Numbered from the stretch's first letter, positions 40,555 through 50,350 are shown. The stretch is DNA of 64,000 nucleotides from Parasutterella muris (GCF_943193095.1 NZ_CALPCV010000001.1:140589-204588), one strand, 5' to 3'. The notes: generated from the letters alone by a model not told the origin. A program made the numbers and translations.

Positions 40555-42660
40555 TTAATGGATTTTCATGCCGGGTTTTGCGCCGGGGAAAGGTTCGAGA
40601 AGATACAGGCCGTTCGGCTTGTCAGAGCCGTCGGAAGCGGAAAGCAGCATGCCCTCAGATACTGAACCCATCATCTTGCGCGGCGCTAAATTCGCAACTA
40701 CAAGTGTGAGTTTTCCAATCAAATCCTCGGGGTTGTAATAAGCCGCGATACCCGAGAAGATATTTCTCGGTTTTTCCTCGCCGACGTCAATCGTAAGCTG
40801 GAGCAGTTTCTTGCTCTTTGGCACTGCGGTGCAGTTGAGAATCTTGCCGATACGCAGGTCAACTTTTGCAAAATCATCAAAAGTAATTGTCGGGGCAAGT
40901 TCCTCGTAAACCATGTCTTCAGAGGATGCAGCTTCGCTCTTTACCTCTTCCGCTTTTTGTTCCGTGTTTGCCGGAGCGTTCTTGTTGCTGAGCTCAAAGA
41001 GTTTATCAACGACTTTCTCATCGGCTCTCTGCATCAGATGTTTGAACGGAGAGATTGCTGCGGCGCTGTTCAGCGGAGCAGAGATGGAATTCCAGCTCAG
41101 CTCTCCGCAATTGAGGAAGTTCTCAACGTTTTCAGCGGTTCTCGGAAGAATCGGTTTGAGATAGATGGTGAGCAGTCTGAACGCTTCGAGTGTGACAGAA
41201 GCAACCTCATGGAGCTTTTCGGATGCTTCCGGATTCTTAGCAAGTTCCCAAGGTTTCTCGGCGTCGACATATTCATTTGTCTTATCGGCAAGCGCAAAAA
41301 CAGTATTGAGAACACGGCTGTATTCGCGATCTTCATAAAGTTTGCTGATGGCGCCGGCCTGCTCTCTAAGTTCGCGAAGCAACGGGCTCTCCGCAATCGC
41401 TTTATCGCTGACTTTGCCTTCAAAGCGCTTAACAAGGAATCCGCTTGAGCGGCTTGCGATATTGACGTATTTGCCGACCAGATTGGAATTCACCATGGTG
41501 ACAAATGCGTGCGTTGTGAAGTCGATGTCCTCGACCCTCGAATTGATCTTGGCGGCAAAGTAATAGCGCAGCCATTCAGGATCCATACCCAGATCCAGAT
41601 AAACCAGGGGGTTGAGGCCGGTACCGCGGCTCTTGCTCATCTTCATACCGTTGACCGTGACAAAGCCGTGCGCCCAGACATGATCCGGAACTTTAAAAGG
41701 TTTGCCTGCAAAGTGTAGCATGGAGGGCCAGAAGAGCGTATGGAAATAGGCAATATCCTTACCGATAATGTGAATTTGTTCGGTTGTGGACGATTCCAGC
41801 AGTCCGTCAAAATTAATGCCCTTTAATTCGCAGTAGGACTTCAGGCTGGCGAGATATCCGATCGGAGCGTCCAGCCAGACATAGAAATATTTGCCGGGTT
41901 CATCCGGAATTTCAATGCCGAAATAAGGTGCGTCACGGGAAATATCCCAGTCATTCAAGTCTCCGTCTTTGCCGAGCCATTCTTCGGTCTTGGCAACGAT
42001 CTGAGGCTGCAGGCGGGAAGTTCCGTCTGTGGCGGTTCCCTTGGTCCAGCTTCTCAGGAATTCGACACAGCTCGGGTCGGAAAGCTTGAAGAAGAAGTGC
42101 TTGGATTTTCTGAGTTCAGGCTTGCAGCCGGAAAGAGAAGAATACGGATTGACCAGTTCTGTCGGCTGATATACAGCGCCGCAGACTTCACAGGAGTCGC
42201 CGTACTGATCGGGCGCGCCGCACTTCGGACAGGTTCCTTTAATGTAGCGGTCGGCAAGGAACATTCCTCTGACCGGATCGTAGAACTGCTCGATGTCTCT
42301 GCTGTAGATGAGCCCGCAGCCTTTCAAACGGCGGTAGATTTCCTGAGAAAGTTCCGTGTTTTCTTTGCTGTCGGTGCTGTGCCAGTGGTCAAATTTAATA
42401 TAGAAGCCGTTCAGGTACTGGGGTCTTCCGGCCGCGATTTTCGCGACGTACTCCTGCGGCGTGACGCCCTGCTTCTGAGCGGAAATCATGATTGGCGCGC
42501 CATGGGCGTCGTCAGCCCCCACAAAATGAACCGTATTGCCGAGCATTCGCTGATGGCGAACCCAAATATCGGCCATGATGTATTCCATGATGTGACCGAT
42601 GTGAAAATTTCCGTTTGCGTAAGGAAGCGCGGTCGTCAGGAAAATGGTGCGTTTACTCAT
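40555..42660 (-). CDS. metG: methionyl-tRNA synthetase
   Basis: 701 residues. Class I synthetase: ALPYANGNFHIGHIMEYI carries the HIGH motif, GMKMSKSRGTG the KMSKS loop, and the zinc knuckle CPKCGAPDQYGDSCEVCG is complete. A C-terminal dimerization/tRNA-binding domain follows (DDFAKVDLRIGKIL, last 110 residues), joined by an Ala/Glu-rich linker. The ATG at 42660 starts MSKRTIFLTTALPY as in relatives; ATG 42675 is an alternative. Divergent from apbC, the common betaproteobacterial arrangement. Confidence 0.95.
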   Translation of the reverse strand: MSKRTIFLTTALPYANGNFHIGHIMEYIMADIWVRHQRMLGNTVHFVGADDAHGAPIMISAQKQGVTPQEYVAKIAAGRPQYLNGFYIKFDHWHSTDSKENTELSQEIYRRLKGCGLIYSRDIEQFYDPVRGMFLADRYIKGTCPKCGAPDQYGDSCEVCGAVYQPTELVNPYSSLSGCKPELRKSKHFFFKLSDPSCVEFLRSWTKGTATDGTSRLQPQIVAKTEEWLGKDGDLNDWDISRDAPYFGIEIPDEPGKYFYVWLDAPIGYLASLKSYCELKGINFDGLLESSTTEQIHIIGKDIAYFHTLFWPSMLHFAGKPFKVPDHVWAHGFVTVNGMKMSKSRGTGLNPLVYLDLGMDPEWLRYYFAAKINSRVEDIDFTTHAFVTMVNSNLVGKYVNIASRSSGFLVKRFEGKVSDKAIAESPLLRELREQAGAISKLYEDREYSRVLNTVFALADKTNEYVDAEKPWELAKNPEASEKLHEVASVTLEAFRLLTIYLKPILPRTAENVENFLNCGELSWNSISAPLNSAAAISPFKHLMQRADEKVVDKLFELSNKNAPANTEQKAEEVKSEAASSEDMVYEELAPTITFDDFAKVDLRIGKILNCTAVPKSKKLLQLTIDVGEEKPRNIFSGIAAYYNPEDLIGKLTLVVANLAPRKMMGSVSEGMLLSASDGSDKPNGLYLLEPFPGAKPGMKIH

Positions 42661-42869
42661 GAATATTTTTTCCATATGTTGAAAAAGACCAAACGTCAAT
42701 TTTAACAGACCGAATTAAGGAGAAAGCGTCTATAAGTCAATGCGCGGAGGATTTCTTACTTTGTTTTCGTGGTTCCGAACTTCCTGGTAAGTATTTATCT
42801 GAGAACGGTATGCAAGTCAGTTCCGATGTGATAGTTTAGACGGCGTAAAAATACAACGGAGTTGTTTTA

Positions 42870-43943
42870 ATGCAGGAAAAGATTACAGAACTTCTCAAAG
42901 AAGTTGTGGACCCGAATACAGGCAAGAATCTGGTCGCGTCCAAGTCTTTGAAAAAAGTGACGACGGAAAACGGGAAAACAACGGTTCAGATTGAGCTGGA
43001 CTATCCGGCCAAAACACAGGGTCCCGTCATTGCGTCGATGGTTAGAGCAAAACTGACGGAAGCCGGCATCGATGCTGATGTCAATGTCGGTCAGAATATT
43101 ATCGCGCACTCGGTGCAGCCCGGCGTCAAGGTTTTTGACAACGTCAGAAATATCATTGCGGTATCGAGCGGAAAAGGCGGCGTAGGCAAGAGTACAGTTT
43201 CCGCTAACCTTGCGCTTGCCCTGCAGCAGGAAGGTGCCAAAGTCGGTCTTCTGGACGCGGATGTATACGGACCGAGCCAGCCGACGATGCTCAGTATCAC
43301 CGATAAACCGTATTCGGTTGACGGAAAGAGTCTGGAGCCGATGATCGGACACGGTCTTCAGGTTGCCTCTGTCGGCGTGCTGATCGATCCGGATCAGCCG
43401 ATGATTTGGAGAGGTCCGCTCGCCGTATCCGCCCTGCAGCAGCTTCTGAAGCAGACGAATTGGAAAGATCTGGATTATCTGATTGTCGATATGCCTCCGG
43501 GAACAGGAGATATCCAGCTTTCTCTTTCTCAGGAAGTTCCGCTGACCGGTGCGGTGGTTGTGACAACTCCTCAGGACATCGCTCTGATGGATGCTCGTAA
43601 GGGTCTCGTGATGTTCGAAAAGGTCAACGTGCCGATTCTTGGCATTATTGAAAATATGGCTACGCATATTTGTTCTAACTGCGGCCACGAAGAACACATC
43701 TTCGGTGAGGGCGGTGCGGAAAAAATGGCCAAGCAGTATGGCGTCGATCTGCTCGGAGAACTGCCGCTCGACATCAATATTCGCCTGAGCATGGATAAGG
43801 GAGAGCCGATTGTGATTTCCGAACCGGAAGGCAAGATCGCTCAGATCTATCGTGAAATCGCCCGTAAACTGGCAATTGCGGTAGCGAAGAAGAATAAGGA
43901 CTACAGCCGAAAGATGCCGTCGATCAAGATTTCTGATACCTAA
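42870..43943 (+). CDS. apbC: iron-sulfur cluster carrier ATPase ApbC/Mrp
   Basis: 357 residues. P-loop ATPase that carries [4Fe-4S] clusters to apoproteins such as MiaB and radical SAM enzymes. N-terminal MIP18-like domain about 1-90, then deviant Walker A AVSSGKGGVGKSTVSANLAL (about 92-111), GLLDADVYGPSQP, DYLIVDMPPGTGD, and the cluster-binding CSNCGHEEHIFG. Length normal. GGAG site upstream. Confidence 0.93.
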   Translation: MQEKITELLKEVVDPNTGKNLVASKSLKKVTTENGKTTVQIELDYPAKTQGPVIASMVRAKLTEAGIDADVNVGQNIIAHSVQPGVKVFDNVRNIIAVSSGKGGVGKSTVSANLALALQQEGAKVGLLDADVYGPSQPTMLSITDKPYSVDGKSLEPMIGHGLQVASVGVLIDPDQPMIWRGPLAVSALQQLLKQTNWKDLDYLIVDMPPGTGDIQLSLSQEVPLTGAVVVTTPQDIALMDARKGLVMFEKVNVPILGIIENMATHICSNCGHEEHIFGEGGAEKMAKQYGVDLLGELPLDINIRLSMDKGEPIVISEPEGKIAQIYREIARKLAIAVAKKNKDYSRKMPSIKISDT

Positions 43944-43960
43944 CGCATCAGTAAAGCAAC

Positions 43961-43990
43961 AAAAAAATAACGGAGCCCGAGGGCTCCGTT
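43961..43990. terminator. bidirectional terminator between apbC and the ferredoxin reductase gene
   Basis: Stem AACGGAGCC/GGCTCCGTT with a CGAG loop; a run of seven A's on the left gives a strong U-tract for the minus-strand gene, weaker for apbC. Confidence 0.8.
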
Positions 43991-44007
43991 GCTGCATTCA
44001 GCACCGA

Positions 44008-45069
44008 TTAATCAAAGTGCGGTGTTTCAACGCCGAGAACTTTGTGAAGTTTCGGACTGGTGGTTGTGTACTGCAGAAGGACACGCTTTTCCGGGAATAC
44101 ATAGTCGGCTGCGGCAAAAGCGGCAAGCGCGCATTCATGGAAGCCCGACAGGATGAGCTTTTTCTTGCCGGGATAGATGTTGATGTCGCCAACAGCAAAA
44201 ACACCCGGGATATTCGTTTCAAAGCGAGCGGTATCGACCACAATCTGCTTTCTTTCAAGTTGTAGACCCCAGTCTGCGATCGGTCCGAGCTTAGGCTGCA
44301 GACCAAAGAAGACCAGCAGGTGTTCCATCGGAACTCGACGTGTCACACCATCAGCGCCGGTAACTTTAACCTCGATCATCTTACCGTTTTCTTCCGTAAA
44401 GCCGGTGACCTGTCCGACTTCAAACTGCATTTCCCACTGATCGCACAGCTCTTTCATCTTTGTGACGGAAGCAGGCGCGGCTCTGAATCCGTCCCGACGG
44501 TGTACCAGAACGACGCTCTCGGCTTTGCCGACAAGATTCAGACACCAGTCAAGGGCAGAGTCTCCGCCGCCGCAGATGACAATGTTCTTTCCTTCAAAAA
44601 CGGAGGGATCTTTGACGCGGTAATGAAGCTGTGATCCTTCAAATTTTTCAATGTGCGGAACTTTCAGTGTTCTTGACTGGAAGCTTCCGACGCCGGCAGC
44701 AATAAACACCGCTTTAGCAAGGAACTCGGTACCTTTGGAAGTCTTTACGTAGAGACGGCCGTCTTCAAGTTTCTTCAGAACCTGCGCCTCTTCACCGTAA
44801 TGGAAAACCGGCTTGAACGGTTCAATCTGCTTGAGCAGATTTTCTGTTAACTCGGTAGCAGAACAGACCGGAACCGCGGGAATATCGTAAATCGGTTTGT
44901 CCGGGTACAGCTCAACGCACTGTCCGCCCGGATGGTTTAAAGAATCAAGCACGTGGGCTTTCATTTCCAGCAGCCCTAATTCAAACACCTGGAAAAGACC
45001 GACCGGACCTGCACCGATGATCACGGCATCTGTTTCGATCGGATTTGTGATTTGCTGTGTTTCAGTCAA
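44008..45069 (-). CDS. ferredoxin/flavodoxin-NADP+ reductase, thioredoxin-reductase-like type
   Basis: 353 residues. Two-domain flavoenzyme exchanging electrons between NADPH and ferredoxin or flavodoxin. FAD motif VIIGAGPVGLFQVFELG, then HPGGQCVELYPDKPIYDIPA, NADPH motif NIVICGGGDSALDWCLNL, and GVFAVGDINIYPGKKKLI. It lacks the CxxC of true thioredoxin reductases. Start assigned to TTG 45069 because AAAGG sits 6 nt before it; a TTG two codons earlier (45075) abuts that site. Confidence 0.85.
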   Translation of the reverse strand: MTETQQITNPIETDAVIIGAGPVGLFQVFELGLLEMKAHVLDSLNHPGGQCVELYPDKPIYDIPAVPVCSATELTENLLKQIEPFKPVFHYGEEAQVLKKLEDGRLYVKTSKGTEFLAKAVFIAAGVGSFQSRTLKVPHIEKFEGSQLHYRVKDPSVFEGKNIVICGGGDSALDWCLNLVGKAESVVLVHRRDGFRAAPASVTKMKELCDQWEMQFEVGQVTGFTEENGKMIEVKVTGADGVTRRVPMEHLLVFFGLQPKLGPIADWGLQLERKQIVVDTARFETNIPGVFAVGDINIYPGKKKLILSGFHECALAAFAAADYVFPEKRVLLQYTTTSPKLHKVLGVETPHFD

Positions 45070-45155
45070 TTTCAACCTTTTTTTCTTTTTAATGAGAATC
45101 GTTAAATTTTCTCACTAAATGATGTTAAAAATCAGCTCTAAAATCGTGAATTGGT

Positions 45156-46637
45156 TTACTGATGTTTCTTATCAAACTCAACATCAGCTCTGAGTTCTCT
45201 GAGACGCGCGTCAATTTCACTCATGGTATAGAAGTCCGCATCATTGGCTTTCTGCGCGAGCGTAAGCTGCTGAATGGCAGCAACTTTCTGCCCCTGAAGC
45301 GCATACATCTCGCCGATTGCCTGATGGCTTAGGCTTCGTTTGCCCATCGCTTCATAGGCGCGTCCGAGAATCGATTGATAGGTGACCGTTGATTTGGAAA
45401 TCGCGTGCTGCTTTCGCATAAGCTCAACGGCCTGGCTGTATTTCTTATCTCGAAGCAGCAGACTTGCATAGTTTTCTAAGAGCATGGCTGAAAGCGGGCT
45501 TTTCTCATAAGCCTGTTTCGCCAGCTGCAGTCCACGGGCGCGCTGGTTCGGGGAAGACTCAAAAACAAGATCAGAGTACAGCTTATTGATGATCGCGGAA
45601 TTTCCGCCCGTCATCTGGCGCGCTTTTTCGATTTCCTGAAGCGCAAGCGTCGGGTTCTTCATGCGCTGCGCGGCGACCGCCATGCCGTAATGGACGGCGG
45701 CCGCTTCATAGCCCTTTGCGGTCTTTGCTTCTTCTTTGAAGTAGTCCATCGCATCGGACCAGCCTTGATAACGGTTGGACTGTAGGACGCGAAGACGCGC
45801 GCGAATCAGATAAAAGTCCAGAGAATCTTTGTGCTTTTGCGCTCTAACGCTTCTTGAGCGCACCTGGGCTTCACTCATACGGTCCACGGTCATCGGGTGC
45901 GTTCTTAAATAAGCAGGGGCGGCTCTCGCGCCCTCATAAGCGCGGTTGTTGAAGTCAAGACGCTCGAAGAACTGCTCCATGCCTTTCGGATCAAAACCTG
46001 CGCGAACGAGCGAATTAAAACCCACACGGTCCGCTTCTCTTTCCGCGTCGCGGGAAAAAGAAAGATAGTTCTGCGCCATGGCGGCCTGCGCACCGATGAC
46101 AGAAGCCGCTGCGCCGTCCCCGGAGCCCGCTCGAGCGGCAAGAATTGCGACCAAAATAGAACCGAGCGTCATGGCCCAGTTGCCTTTTTGATTTTCCAGC
46201 ATGCGGGCAATATGACGCTGCTGAACGTGCCCGATTTCGTGCGCGAGTACGGAAGCAAGTTCGCTTTCGTTAGAAGCCGCGGTGACAAGCCCGGTGTGGA
46301 CCGCAATAAAGCCGCCCGGGAGCGCGAAGGCGTTGATTGAGCTGTCGCGGATCGGGAAAAATTCAAAACTGTATGGGGAGCCGGGACCGGCTGAGACGAG
46401 TCGGTATCCGATCCGATTCAGATATTCCATGGTTTCAGGATCGGCAAGATAGGTCGGATCACTGCGAACCTCATTCATAATCTCCTCGCCAAGCTGACGC
46501 TCCTGCAGCTGAGAGAGCGTAGCGCCGCCGGCTGCGCCGAGATTAGGAAGGTTATAGTTTTGCGCATAGACATGAGCAGCCGGCTCAAGGGCCATCGAAC
46601 ATGCGAAAAGTAAGGAAATTATGCGCTTAGCGACCAT
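45156..46637 (-). CDS. bepA: M48 metalloprotease with TPR repeats, BepA/YfgC type
   Basis: 493 residues. Periplasmic chaperone-protease monitoring LptD and BAM assembly by analogy to E. coli. Signal peptide about 1-25 (ends HVYA). Zinc motif LAHEIGHVQQRH (about residues 129-140) and the third-ligand region SRDAEREADRVGF. C-terminal half holds TPR-like helices (AQRMKNPTLALQEIEKARQM and later). Monocistronic, facing moaC. Confidence 0.88.
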   Translation of the reverse strand: MVAKRIISLLFACSMALEPAAHVYAQNYNLPNLGAAGGATLSQLQERQLGEEIMNEVRSDPTYLADPETMEYLNRIGYRLVSAGPGSPYSFEFFPIRDSSINAFALPGGFIAVHTGLVTAASNESELASVLAHEIGHVQQRHIARMLENQKGNWAMTLGSILVAILAARAGSGDGAAASVIGAQAAMAQNYLSFSRDAEREADRVGFNSLVRAGFDPKGMEQFFERLDFNNRAYEGARAAPAYLRTHPMTVDRMSEAQVRSRSVRAQKHKDSLDFYLIRARLRVLQSNRYQGWSDAMDYFKEEAKTAKGYEAAAVHYGMAVAAQRMKNPTLALQEIEKARQMTGGNSAIINKLYSDLVFESSPNQRARGLQLAKQAYEKSPLSAMLLENYASLLLRDKKYSQAVELMRKQHAISKSTVTYQSILGRAYEAMGKRSLSHQAIGEMYALQGQKVAAIQQLTLAQKANDADFYTMSEIDARLRELRADVEFDKKHQ

Positions 46638-46739
46638 GTCAGCTCCGAATTTTTGGCGACGTTATTATTTACATCTAAAAGAAAATATATCAGTTATTAT
46701 TTTTTTTGCTGTAACGAATTCTTAATAGGAAAGAAACGA

Positions 46740-47219
46740 ATGTCTGCTTTGACGCACTTTAATGAATCGGGCGACGCACACATGGTTGATGTGGGTGAAA
46801 AAAACGTAACCTGCCGAGTCGGCGTTGCCGAGGGATGGATCTCGATGAAGCCGGAAACCTTTGAACTGGTCGCTCAGGGAAAGGCTAAGAAAGGCGACGT
46901 GCTGGCGGTTGCCCGAATTGCGGCAATCATGGGTTCGAAAAAAACACCGGAATTGATTCCGCTGTGTCATCCGATTGCACTCACGCATGTCGAGGTCGAA
47001 TTTGAGCTCTTTGAAAAGGAAAGTCGAATTCGCTGTGTTGCGACTTGCGAATGTAAAGGCCGTACCGGCGTGGAGATGGAAGCGCTGACTACGGTTCAGG
47101 TCGGGCTGCTGACGATTTACGACATGCTCAAGGCGGTGGACCGCGGAATGCAGATGGACGGGATTCGCCTCTTGAAGAAAAGCGGCGGCAAGAGCGGAGA
47201 ATGGACCGCGGCTTCTTAG
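46740..47219 (+). CDS. moaC: cyclic pyranopterin monophosphate synthase
   Basis: 159 residues. Second step of molybdopterin synthesis, after MoaA. Diagnostic segments: LTHFNESGDAHMVDVGEK, KKTPELIPLCHPIALTHVEV, CKGRTGVEMEALTTVQVGLL and YDMLKAVDRGM. ATG 46740 has AGGAAAG upstream; the longer frame is AT-rich leader. The only molybdopterin gene in the window; it implies molybdoenzymes elsewhere. Confidence 0.95.
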   Translation: MSALTHFNESGDAHMVDVGEKNVTCRVGVAEGWISMKPETFELVAQGKAKKGDVLAVARIAAIMGSKKTPELIPLCHPIALTHVEVEFELFEKESRIRCVATCECKGRTGVEMEALTTVQVGLLTIYDMLKAVDRGMQMDGIRLLKKSGGKSGEWTAAS

Positions 47220-47233
47220 CTGAAAATACAAGC

Positions 47234-47261
47234 AAAAGGGACGGTTTGAACCGTCCCTTTT
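47234..47261. terminator. bidirectional terminator between moaC and the LuxR-type gene
   Basis: 11-bp perfect stem AAAAGGGACGG (47234-47244) with CCGTCCCTTTT (47251-47261), 6-nt loop; A-run and T-run on the two flanks. Confidence 0.9.
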
Positions 47262-47270
47262 CGAATCACT

Positions 47271-47960
47271 TTAGCGATCCGAGAGAATGCCCATCTGAGA
47301 GGCGAGGTAAACCGCTTCGCCTCGCGAGTGGACTTTGAGCTTGCGGTAAATCTTCTTGATGTGGGCGGTGACAGTGTGCGTGGAGATGCCCAGCACTTTA
47401 CTGATGTCAGCAAAGCTCATGCCTCGGCCAAGCAAATGGAGGACTTCTGTCTCTCTGGGCGATAGCGGATTCGGAACTGAACTGGAATGCATCCCCTGAA
47501 TCTCAGAAACCTGCTCGTTTTCAATGCGGTTTTGAAGCGTCTTAACAATAACGCGCCCCGCGATAGGACTGATCGGACTTCCTCCGACAATGATGGAACG
47601 AACATAGTCAGCAATCGACTGAAGATTAGTCTCAGTCTTGACAATGTAGCCGATAGCGCCGTTTTCAATGGCGGCAAGAATATCTTTTGGACTGGAACGA
47701 TTGGAAATAACAGCGATATTCGGAATGTGATACTCGGTATGAGCTTGGTGAATTAATTCCAAACCATCCCGCTGGCCCAGATTAAGCTCCGTTAAAAGGA
47801 TGTCACAGCGAGTCTGAAGCAGTAAGGAAGTTGCGGATTCCATACTGGAGCAGATGCCAATCAAACGGATACCCGGATCATGGATCAGACGCTGGCGGTA
47901 AACACGCTGCGTATCAAGATCCGGTTCAACAATCAATACGGTTGTCTCCCTTGTGTTCAA
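47271..47960 (-). CDS. NarL/LuxR-family response regulator with atypical receiver
   Basis: 229 residues with the TTG at 47960, chosen because GGAGGG stands 7 nt before it (an earlier TTG is at 47990). N-terminal receiver fold: VLIVEPDLDTQRVYR, LLTELNLGQRDGLELI, VISNRS, GYIVKTE. The residue aligning with the phosphoacceptor Asp (usually LLDLNLP) is Glu, and the N-terminal acidic pair is EP rather than DD. C-terminal helix-turn-helix is intact: LSPRETEVLHLLGRGMSFAD and GISTHTVTAHIKKIYRKLKV. No histidine kinase gene is nearby. It may act without phosphorylation. Confidence 0.87.
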   Translation of the reverse strand: MNTRETTVLIVEPDLDTQRVYRQRLIHDPGIRLIGICSSMESATSLLLQTRCDILLTELNLGQRDGLELIHQAHTEYHIPNIAVISNRSSPKDILAAIENGAIGYIVKTETNLQSIADYVRSIIVGGSPISPIAGRVIVKTLQNRIENEQVSEIQGMHSSSVPNPLSPRETEVLHLLGRGMSFADISKVLGISTHTVTAHIKKIYRKLKVHSRGEAVYLASQMGILSDR

Positions 47961-48132
47961 GATAAAACCCTCCAAGCTCTTGTCTTTCAAACGAGAGCTT
48001 ATTTATGAATAGTTGCTGCTGTAATTAAAGTTTTGCTCACAATCAATGTAGTCCCGCAGCTTTCATTACTGATTGTAACGAGATAAATGCAAAATGACCA
48101 TAAGTGATTACTTTATGGCATGAAAAAATCAC

Positions 48133-49377
48133 CTATTTATGGTGTATTTTTTGTTTTTTCGCATCAATTAGTGATCTTTCTATTGCTTTTTCCTCATCCG
48201 GCATCCCGCGATCCGAAGCAATATTTTTGTTGGACCTCTGAATTCTGAATGCACCGAGGATCATCGTTGCGCCGAGAGACCAAAAAGCGGCTGCGGCACC
48301 GATAACTGAGCCCCCAAAACCAAAAAGAAGCGGTAGAACGGTGTGACTTGAGTTCATCAGCATGGTTCGTATACCGATCGCCTCTCCGATTCTCTCCTCC
48401 GGTGTGACTTGGTGAAGCAGAGAGAGAACGTTGGGCTGAGACGCGCCCAAAGACGCGCCAAGCCATCCGCAGAGGACAAAGAGGACCGCCAAACTGGTTG
48501 TGAAGGGAAATATCAGGTAGGAGACGCCGGTAGAGACGAGCACGAAGATGATAATGGACCACTCTTTAAAGTGGTGCGAAAGAATCGGCATGAGGGCTCG
48601 AACCGCAAAAGAGCAGACGGAAAATACGCTCAGCAGCCATCCGATCGCTACCGCGTCAAGACCGATTTCCGTTCCGTAGACCGGGATCATGAAGGCCTGA
48701 AGATCCCATGCCATTGAGACTAGGGCGGAGGCGAGCAGTACGTTTCGAATCAGGGGATGCTTAAAGAGCTCAAATAAGCTGTGTTTTTCGACTTTTTTCT
48801 GCTTGTTCGCGTTCAGCGACGAAGGCAGTCCGCGTGAAATCAGAAGAAAGACTAAGGCAGCCGCAAGCGCAAAGCCGAGCGCTCCGCCGTAGGCCCAGTA
48901 GTAATTCTTCTCATCAATCAGGTAACCGGCAATGACCGGGCCGGCGGCGCCCGAGGCGGAAAAAGCCATGGACTGAAACGTGAATCCCGTGGCTCGGGTT
49001 TTATTTGTGGTCAGGTGCCCGATGAGTCCCTGACCGCTGATGAGCGCAAAGACAAAGCCGGTGCCTGCAAGCAGACAGGTGATATAGATCGGTTTGATGC
49101 CGAAAGTTTCGTAAGGAAAGAAAATTGGTACGGCGCAGGCAACGCATATGAGCAGACAGGCGATAATGATCGGAATTTTGACGCCGATGCGGTCGATCCA
49201 TTTGCCGACATGAATCGAAATCAGCGCGGGGACCGCCGCATAAACCGAAAGAATCACGCCGACAATCCAGGCGGGCTGCCCGTTGTGAAGCGCGTAAAGG
49301 GTTGTAATCACGCGTGAGGAGATGAAACCGCAGTGCAGAAGGCCCATGAAAAGTATTATTTTTAGAATCTGCTGCAT
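48133..49377 (-). CDS. MFS-family transporter
   Basis: 414 residues, about twelve hydrophobic segments, inner membrane. The loop after helix 2 reads GKWIDRIGVKIPI (MFS motif A region) and helix 4-5 holds GQGLIGHLTTNKTRATGFTF. GGAGAG upstream of the ATG. No tightly linked gene; substrate not predictable, a drug- or metabolite-efflux protein being most likely from the general shape. Confidence 0.8.
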   Translation of the reverse strand: MQQILKIILFMGLLHCGFISSRVITTLYALHNGQPAWIVGVILSVYAAVPALISIHVGKWIDRIGVKIPIIIACLLICVACAVPIFFPYETFGIKPIYITCLLAGTGFVFALISGQGLIGHLTTNKTRATGFTFQSMAFSASGAAGPVIAGYLIDEKNYYWAYGGALGFALAAALVFLLISRGLPSSLNANKQKKVEKHSLFELFKHPLIRNVLLASALVSMAWDLQAFMIPVYGTEIGLDAVAIGWLLSVFSVCSFAVRALMPILSHHFKEWSIIIFVLVSTGVSYLIFPFTTSLAVLFVLCGWLGASLGASQPNVLSLLHQVTPEERIGEAIGIRTMLMNSSHTVLPLLFGFGGSVIGAAAAFWSLGATMILGAFRIQRSNKNIASDRGMPDEEKAIERSLIDAKKQKIHHK

Positions 49378-49390
49378 ATCTCTCCTTCAA

Positions 49391-49420
49391 AAAAAGAAGC
49401 GTCTGCGGACGCTTCTTTTT
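49391..49420. terminator. intrinsic terminator between the universal stress protein and MFS genes
   Basis: 13-bp stem AAAAAGAAGCGTC/GACGCTTCTTTTT with TGCG loop (49391-49403, 49408-49420). Serves the minus-strand stress gene; the MFS start is 13 nt beyond. Confidence 0.9.
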
Positions 49421-49453
49421 TTACCGTAAGGGACGAACGTCCGAATGCTTTCT

Positions 49454-50350
49454 CTACGCCTGGATAACCAGAAGGGGCTTATCGCTGATGGCGGCGATGC
49501 GGGTTGCTGTTGAGCCTAAAACGGCAGCTTTGAATGCGCCGTATCCTCGGGTGCCCATAACAATCACGTCAAGCCCTTCCTTGTTTGCGAAGGCGGCGAT
49601 CTCATCGCCCGGGTTGCCGACAAGGCAGATCTCTTCAACTTTAAAGCCGAGCTGAGTGAATTTGTCGCGAACCGGTCCGACCGCTTCATCGAACGCTTCG
49701 CGCTGCATTGCGCGAACCTCGGATTCATTCAGTGTCGGGAGCGCCATGCCTGCCATGTCGGGCATCACAACGCCGGCATAGTCGCTGACGACATTCATCA
49801 GATAAAAGACCGGGTCTTTACCGAAGAGGTCGTGATTCTTCAGGATGTACTCCACGGCCTTTTCGCCGTAGGAGGAGCCGTCAACCGCGACGCCGACTTT
49901 AAGAGAGTCCGTCTGAGGAGCGGTTTTGTTTCTCAGAATAAGCACCGGCTTCTTTGAAAGCGCAAGAACGGAATTTGTGACGGAACCGAGCAGCAGTCCT
50001 TTGAGCGCGGATCTGCCGTGCGAACCCATGATAATCAGGTCGGCGCCGGATTCTTCCGCGGTCTTCGCGATTGTGGGAGCGGCTTCACCGACCGCGAAAC
50101 GTGTGGCGGCTTTAACACCGGCTTTTTCAAGCTCCTTGACGGCGGGTTCCAATACAGTGTTGGCTTCTTCGTCATAGTAGCCGCGGAGTGATCCGCTGCC
50201 GATCAGGCGGGAGGCGCGAGCCGGAACAGGCGCCTGAACACTCATCAGCTCAATTTCGGGATTGGAGCCGAGAAGTGTTGTTCGCGAGGCGACAAATTCA
50301 AGCGAGTGATTGCTGAATTCACTGCCGTCGATGGGTACTAAAATCTTCAT
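49454..50350 (-). CDS. tandem-domain universal stress protein
   Basis: 298 residues, two UspA domains. Domain 1 starts MKILVPIDGSEFSNHSLEF and ends with the ATP-binding GSHGRSALKGLLLGSVTNSV; domain 2 starts VGVAVDGSSYGEKAVEYIL and ends GTRGYGAFKAAVLGSTATRI. Both keep G-2x-G-9x-G(S/T). Cytoplasmic; role under stress or energy limitation. A single-domain relative is at 51485-51919. Confidence 0.9.
   Translation of the reverse strand: MKILVPIDGSEFSNHSLEFVASRTTLLGSNPEIELMSVQAPVPARASRLIGSGSLRGYYDEEANTVLEPAVKELEKAGVKAATRFAVGEAAPTIAKTAEESGADLIIMGSHGRSALKGLLLGSVTNSVLALSKKPVLILRNKTAPQTDSLKVGVAVDGSSYGEKAVEYILKNHDLFGKDPVFYLMNVVSDYAGVVMPDMAGMALPTLNESEVRAMQREAFDEAVGPVRDKFTQLGFKVEEICLVGNPGDEIAAFANKEGLDVIVMGTRGYGAFKAAVLGSTATRIAAISDKPLLVIQA

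Noticed and set aside
42867..43997. A 376-codon open frame opposite apbC
   Set aside because: Shadow of the well-supported ApbC frame; no recognisable motif.
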